DNA from: Orbilia blumenaviensis
Lineage: Eukaryota > Ascomycota > Orbiliomycetes > Orbiliales > Orbiliaceae
Assembly (NCBI GenBank): GCA_036872755.1
Contig: JAVHNS010000001.1
Location: 2,914,001-2,978,000, forward strand
DNA length: 64,000 nucleotides
Direction: 5' to 3'
Shown here: positions 59,215-64,000 of the stretch, piece after piece
Layout: each line of letters opens with the position of its first letter
How positions within the stretch are numbered: the stretch's first letter is position 1
Notes under the pieces: generated by a model
Told to the model about the DNA's origin: nothing
The model's input: only the letters and a program-made list of their open reading frames with translations
Database searches by the model: none
Translations under genes and position numbers: made by a program

Positions 59215-60461
59215 ATGTCAACCCAAGACGATAGTAAGGCCATACCGTTGGCGTTTGCTCATGAACAAGCCCCAGTCCGACTGCTCGAATTACCTCCATC
59301 GCTTCTCTCATTGATTGAGAATTCGACTTTCAAAGGCTCGGAACCAGTGTATTTGGATTATCCTGGTATCGTAGTATTCTTGAAGCTAGATTGCTGACAG
59401 AATAGCTATTAGGCTCAAGATCAAAGCAGCCCCAAACCCAGCCAACCATGGCACTGGTGGTACCTCCACTGGACCAGCACCCTTCGCTGTTCTTACTACA
59501 GCTACCGAAACCTATAATATTCGGAGCGTCCACTCCTCGAACTCCATCTTCATTCTTAAACCTGTTCCGATTCCCATCATTCCAGATCAAGATGAAGTTG
59601 ATTCAGATACTGAAATGGCAGATGACCCTATCATTACTTCAAAACCAGGGGTTATTGTAACTTCAACTTGTGCTTCACATCTTGAGCTTCTGCCATCAAA
59701 ACCGAATACCGAATTGCTCCTTCAATCGATGCTTACGGAATACAAATCATCCGGAACGTCACCAACCCGTCCCTCTGATGCCCTCTCAAAGTCCCAACTG
59801 CTACTCAATACACCGGTATCAGATGGTGAATTTCACAAAGGATGGCGCGATGTGACCGGTTTTGAGATTGAAGGGTGGGCGGTCCGATTATCTCCTTCAG
59901 CCGCTCTTGAGATCCTGGATGCCCTAGTGTTACTTATTGTTAGTAGTGGTAGCACTCGGGAAATTGAAAAAGACGGAATGGGAATCGACTTTTTCATGGA
60001 CTTGGTGGAGAAGGATGGAGGCATTGAATTTCCGCCCGAGGCGATTAGAGCAGTTGTTATAGGTGCTTTCGAGGGTAAGAAAATTGAAGATGGTAGTATG
60101 GGTATGTTCATTTCATGTTTGAATTAAAGCTAAATTACCTAATAACCAACACTAATTTGTTAACTGTACAGTCTATCGATATGCTACTTCGTATACCGCG
60201 GGGTGGGTCGGAAAACAAATACTGTTATCAAATCCCAATAAATCATATACGGAAAGAGAATTCATGGAGACCTGGCGCAAACGGGCGCCAGATGAATGCG
60301 AGAAATTTGTAGATTTGACTCTGTTGGATGGGTTACACACTCGGTCCGTGTTAGGAGTTATCCAATATATCCATAGTACCGAAAACGAAGGCGCGGCAGC
60401 TCCGGCGAACAAGAAGAAGAATAAATGGCACGAAAAGTTTGCGGCTGGGAAAAAGCGGTAG
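59215..60461 (+). CDS. DCC1: Sister chromatid cohesion protein Dcc1 (Ctf18-RFC subunit)
   Basis: Three exons, 59215-59348, 59413-60101 and 60172-60461, giving 370 residues. Family features in order: VRLLELPPSLLSLIE; FAVLTTATETYNIRSVHSSN then SIFIL (the core beta segment of Dcc1); HLELLPSKP; a helical segment with LEILDALVLLIV; and the C-terminal winged-helix region WVGKQILLSN, YTEREFMETWRKRAPDE, LDGLHTRSVLGV, ending in a lysine-rich tail. Dcc1 with Ctf8 and Ctf18 forms an alternative clamp loader that acts on PCNA at forks and promotes cohesion. Intron 1 is ambiguous: 64 nt (59349-59412, preferred) or 40 nt (59366-59405) both keep the frame. It converges on the SAM-carrier gene, 142 bp between stop codons. 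Confidence 0.85.
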
Positions 60462-60603
60462 AGATACATTTCTCAGCCACCAAAAAATTTATACTCTATT
60501 ATGGAATAGATCACGCCATTTACTCCTCCTATTTACAACTATATACAAGGGACATAAGAACTTACCTGTCACTGAGGCTGGTCTACGAGACTACCTGTCA
60601 CCC

Positions 60604-61594
60604 TTATAACTCCGAAATAGCATTGGACGCTCCCGTATACGCTCCCAAAAATACAGCCCCTCCGGCACTGATCCACATCACTCTTGGACCGATCCCACTA
60701 AGGAGCTTTCCAGCCCCCTCTTCCGCCACAATTTTCTTGAACATGGAGACCATCGATATACTCTATGCTAAGATTAGCTTATCTTTCCGACGTTTTAAAC
60801 TCATGAAACATACCTTTTCAGCCAACATCATCCTCGTTTTCATCACATCCAACGGTGTTGTCACTGCTGCTGCCACCCCTCCTGCCACACTGCCACACAC
60901 TGCACTCTCTGCTCCGCTTGCCCTCCTATCGCCTCCACCTCTAGCTTGAACACACCATTTCTTCATGCCCTCCCATAGTGGGAACTGGATCATCGTAAAT
61001 GGTATCTCACGCATGATCGTAACTCCATATCCCCTATAGATTTCCCTCCAGACGCCCAAAATACCTCGGTCTCTACCCAAATTTACAACATACTTGACAG
61101 CAGCTAGGGAGCTGCCAGAGCCCGTTGCCTGCGCACGTTGTTTCACTACTTCCACTGGAACTCGGACTGTACAGGCTGCTACCTCTCCCACCGCACTGGC
61201 AAGCATTGAGGCTGCAGGTGTGTCCTTCCCTCCCAGGTAGCTTTTTGTGAAGGCTGAATTCTTTACTCCTTCATAACTGACGAAGAATAGGGCTGCACCA
61301 GGAGCAGACCCAAGAAACACGGACCCAATACCACGGTAGACATTTCGGAAACCACCGGAAGCGAGGAATCCGGACGAGGACTGGAGGCGGGTTTTGAGAG
61401 TATCGAGAGGGAAGAGGGTCAGGTCGACAGTCAGACCGGCGACAGCGCCTGCCTTGTGGATTGGAGGGTTAGCAAATTAAAGACTTGGCCGGAATCGGCG
61501 AGGGATAAGCACGTACTAGTAGAGCTCGCGTGAAAGGACTTATTGCCGATTCATGGCCGGCAGATAGTCGCGATGAGGAAGGCTCTTCCCCCAT
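60604..61594 (-). CDS. PET8: Mitochondrial S-adenosylmethionine carrier (Pet8/SAM5 type)
   Basis: Three exons: 61594-61517, 61452-60814 and 60762-60604, giving 291 residues. All three mitochondrial-carrier signatures are seen: [20 protein letters not shown] and PLDVMKTRM, each at the end of an odd-numbered helix in a six-helix, three-repeat carrier of normal length. The second repeat [20 protein letters not shown] is the hallmark of the SAM-carrier branch, together with [19 protein letters not shown]. The protein imports cytosolic S-adenosylmethionine into the matrix in exchange for S-adenosylhomocysteine, feeding methylation, biotin and lipoate synthesis. The N-terminal 20 residues are a hydrophilic extension. 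The last intron's acceptor must be the second of two nearby AGs (CATAG), since the first would leave an in-frame stop. Confidence 0.92.
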
Positions 61595-62072
61595 CGTGAT
61601 AGATCGATGGGTTTAGTGTCTGGCGGTGACAATTGAGAGTGGTCGAAAGAGCGGGCAAATTGGCTGAAGCTGAAAGAATTTGAAGCCGAAACGCAACAAC
61701 ACAAGCCGCTGACGATCTTGTGCGACACTAACCCTGCGGTCGAGTCGGGATTCTCCTCGGCGCGCGTTAACCTTGACACACTACGCCACGTAACGAGCAC
61801 GAGGGCTCGTGTAGTACCTATCTCGCATCTGGGTACCACGCTTCGACTTGTCTTTGTCTACAATTTTTATCGCTTTCGCATATGTTAAGGTCGATTTTAA
61901 CACAGAGTGTCAAGTGCTCCACGTATCACACTTTTGTGCAAACTAAACTACTAGAACCCCCGGCCACAGCTGCAGCGGATTGCATTCTGGATTCTCTGTC
62001 GACATCCTCCGACAAGCCTCTTTCATTAAATGGGCTTATCAATCTAATCTGATTCTCAATTGTGTTTCCACA
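61595..62072. other. Spacer upstream of the SAM carrier
   Basis: Promoter side of the carrier gene. No conserved site or further gene is recognised; a frame on the minus strand at 61540-61839 overlaps the carrier start and is not supported. Confidence 0.4.
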
Positions 62073-62306
62073 ATGCCCCGGTGTCACAAATTAACCTATA
62101 TCGATTCTCGGCGAATAATCTTAAGACTACTCAATAACGCCTTTGCAGAGAAGGATATGCTACCCACACTCGGCGATCCATCGATCACTCCTGAAGAACG
62201 AGAAAAGGTAGAGCAATGGGATAAGGAAATTGTTAGGCTCTACGCAGACGTTGCCTTTCTACGGAGGAGCAAGAGGTCGGAGGATGTTATTCTATGGGTT
62301 CGGTAA
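62073..62306 (+). CDS. Small hypothetical protein, 77 residues (weak call)
   Basis: The frame from the ATG at 62073 reads MPRCHKLTYIDSRRIILRLL, NAFAEKDMLPTLGDPSIT, EEREKVEQWDKEIVRLYAD and ends VILWVR. The helical, charged C-terminal part has coding-like amino-acid balance. The frame is open upstream to about 61980 but without an ATG. A GGTAAAA near the stop could be a splice donor to an unseen exon. No family recognised. Confidence 0.3.
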   Translation: MPRCHKLTYIDSRRIILRLLNNAFAEKDMLPTLGDPSITPEEREKVEQWDKEIVRLYADVAFLRRSKRSEDVILWVR

Positions 62307-62647
62307 AAACCTTTAAAACAGGGAAATAGAGTCAATATCCGAGCTATCGAGTTATCTCTCATATAAAGAAACTTGTAATCGGAACTAGAGGCGTATTCCC
62401 TTTACGTAGATGGCACAGCTTTATTGAATGTAGGTACTTCTAATTTCATGTAAAACGATTCGTTCTGGTAAACTAATTGCATAACTCTATTTCCAGATAC
62501 TCGCCAGGGCATGTCCAGCACGTTGAACCCCGGCCTAAAACAGTCGCATTCCCAGACGCCACCAAACGGCCCAAAATCAAATCCCATGCATATGTATTCA
62601 AACAATAGTAACCTTAAAAATTCAAAATCAGTATGGCAAAACTCCAA
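62307..62647. other. Short spacer
   Basis: Separates two weakly supported small ORFs. Nothing identifiable. Confidence 0.35.
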
Positions 62648-62968
62648 CTACGCGATCACCTGCAATATTTCCATGATCCAATCAGCCTCAACGGCATCAT
62701 CGTCTCTTCCCTTCTTCCTGTTTCTCCTCCGCTCTTTCTTCTCTTTTTTCTTTCGTTCTGCTTCCTCCTTCCCGCCGACGTCTCCGTACATTATCCAATT
62801 TGCGGCCTTGATGGAACCGTCTAGGACTTTCTCCCCCTTAGATTTCTGCGACCCAGTATTCACTTGGTTGTCTGTCCCATCGGTTCGAGTTTGGGACATG
62901 GGCGGTTCTTGAGAAGGGTTTTGAATAGTATATGGAGATGCCTGGTAATTAGGTGAACCAGGAGTCAT
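62648..62968 (-). CDS. Small hypothetical protein, 106 residues, basic coiled segment (weak call)
   Basis: The frame reads MTPGSPNYQASPYTIQNPSQ, then KVLDGSIKAANWIMYGDVGG and a Glu/Lys/Arg-rich stretch (EEAERKKKEKKERRRNRKKG) before EADWIMEILQVIA. A G|GTGATC after the codon for Gln near the end could be a splice donor, so the true C-terminus is uncertain. No domain recognised. The N-terminal Pro/Gln/Ser region is disordered. Confidence 0.4.
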   Translation of the reverse strand: MTPGSPNYQASPYTIQNPSQEPPMSQTRTDGTDNQVNTGSQKSKGEKVLDGSIKAANWIMYGDVGGKEEAERKKKEKKERRRNRKKGRDDDAVEADWIMEILQVIA

Positions 62969-64000
62969 TGTGTGAGGTATAGTATTTGCGGCGTTGATTT
63001 TTGAGGTCGCTGGATGGCTGGATACGCGAGGCCAGTTAGACTAGTTGTTTAGGCAAAGACCTCTCAGTGGCTATTTGGGACAGCCAGTTCGTTAAAGACG
63101 CAGTCTTACTGCTCTAGCTATAATTGCAAGGTAATGTTCTAAACTCCCAGGGGAAAAACGACTTTGATAGAGCCAGCTGGATAGGGAGATCGATCTGTAT
63201 TTATATCGTCTTAATGAATTGAAATAGATGTTTTATTTAACAGTTAATGGATGGTGCCGATATAACAAGCCAGGAACATGCCTTTTATATATTCCCGGAT
63301 GTTGCAATGGAAGCCTCCTCTGGCAAAGTTTCAACGTCAAGTCCTTGCCTATAAATCATAACGTTAAGACCTTAGCCCTGCTCCTGAGCAATAAGAAAAA
63401 GTTTACAGTGATAATCCGTGCCGTCTATATCCAATAAAATAAGGTGATATCCATGTAATTGAGCCATGGCACTCGTGTTGCGTGAGGAGACCATATGGTC
63501 ATACCAGCTTCGCCTTACATTGACATCGATTTACCACGGTATGCCATGGAGCCCGAGGCCGCCGTGCTCTCCAAGCCCTTAGAAATGGTATATTAGAGTG
63601 CTGAATAACATGTTTAAGGTTCACGATCATTAAAACCGGGCCGCTCAAACTTAACGGTTTCACCGACGCTAAGCATCTCTATTTCCCGATTTGGTCGCAT
63701 TTGGTCTTCGCCTACGCACAACTCGGGCTGTGCACAGCACCAAGCTTTACTTGGCGCAAGAGGAACGTTCGGCACTTAGAATAATCAACTTGTTGCATAT
63801 AGATAAGCACTTGGCAGTAGCACTATGTACTTTTTGGTGATAACTGTTAGACGGATAAGGCATACTTGAGATATCTGGATACGACTATTTTTATAAAGAC
63901 TGTGTCCTCGAGAAAGCAGTTTTATTCCGGTCTATAATACAAGCCCATATAGTGCACCATATAAAAGACAGCAAATCCAGTATATTCCAAGCCCTTGTTT
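62969..64000. other. Right-end stretch without a supported gene
   Basis: About 1 kb of mixed AT-rich sequence. The longest frame (63228-63437, 69 codons) has no recognisable content. The window may end inside the promoter or terminator of an unseen neighbour. Confidence 0.45.

Noticed and set aside
61540..61839. 99-codon minus-strand frame upstream of the SAM carrier
   Set aside because: Overlaps the carrier's first exon in another frame and lacks any homology signal.

Overview
The window is nuclear DNA from a filamentous ascomycete (Pezizomycotina). Genes are split by short introns of about 50-110 nt with GTATGT/GTAAGT-type donors, CTAAC/CTGAC-like branch points and YAG acceptors, and the gene content is fungal (Git3-type GPCR, Bud3-type RhoGEF, Swt21/WDR79). 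Exon sequence is of moderate GC; the long spacers are AT-rich with many homopolymer tracts. The order cannot be fixed from the sequence alone. I found no rRNA, tRNA, CRISPR, complete transposon or prokaryotic-style operon. Exon boundaries below were worked out by hand from splice signals, reading-frame phase and family conservation.

Layout. 0-10 kb: a caspase-fold protein (213-2288, +), then three minus-strand genes: a WDR79/TCAB1 (Swt21) protein (3085-4865), a Ser/Thr-rich adhesin-like secreted protein (5319-7463) and the RNase P/MRP subunit Pop4 (7736-8588). 10-17.5 kb: the cohesin loader SCC2/Mis4 (+, eight exons), whose basic C-terminal tail is split by an in-frame TAG. 17.5-23 kb: an AT-rich, gene-poor stretch with one small hypothetical gene and a decayed or frameshifted gene. 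23-33 kb: mitoribosomal uS7m (+), a UCH-type deubiquitinase (-), the spliceosomal DEAH helicase Prp22 (-) and, divergently, a membrane-anchored SDR (+). 33-41 kb: a 5.3-kb spacer leading into a seven-helix Git3-type receptor (+). 41-46 kb: valyl-tRNA synthetase (+) with an open, arginine-rich, AUG-less 5' extension. 46-55 kb: a Bud3-type RhoGEF (-, seven exons) and an unknown 774-residue protein (-). 57-64 kb: a vWFA protein (-), the cohesion factor Dcc1 (+), a mitochondrial S-adenosylmethionine carrier (-) and two weak small ORFs.

Functionally this is ordinary housekeeping DNA: RNA processing (Pop4, Prp22, WDR79), cohesion (Scc2, Dcc1), translation (ValRS, uS7m), mitochondrial transport, septation signalling and nutrient sensing. 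Genes are mostly independent; the clearest shared regulatory interval is the 293-bp head-to-head promoter of PRP22 and the SDR. The points most worth a second look are the TAG inside SCC2, the probable non-AUG mitochondrial start of VAS1, two stop-free introns of length 3n, the 34-residue repeats of the adhesin, the caspase/DUF4384-like architecture and the decayed gene near 21 kb.
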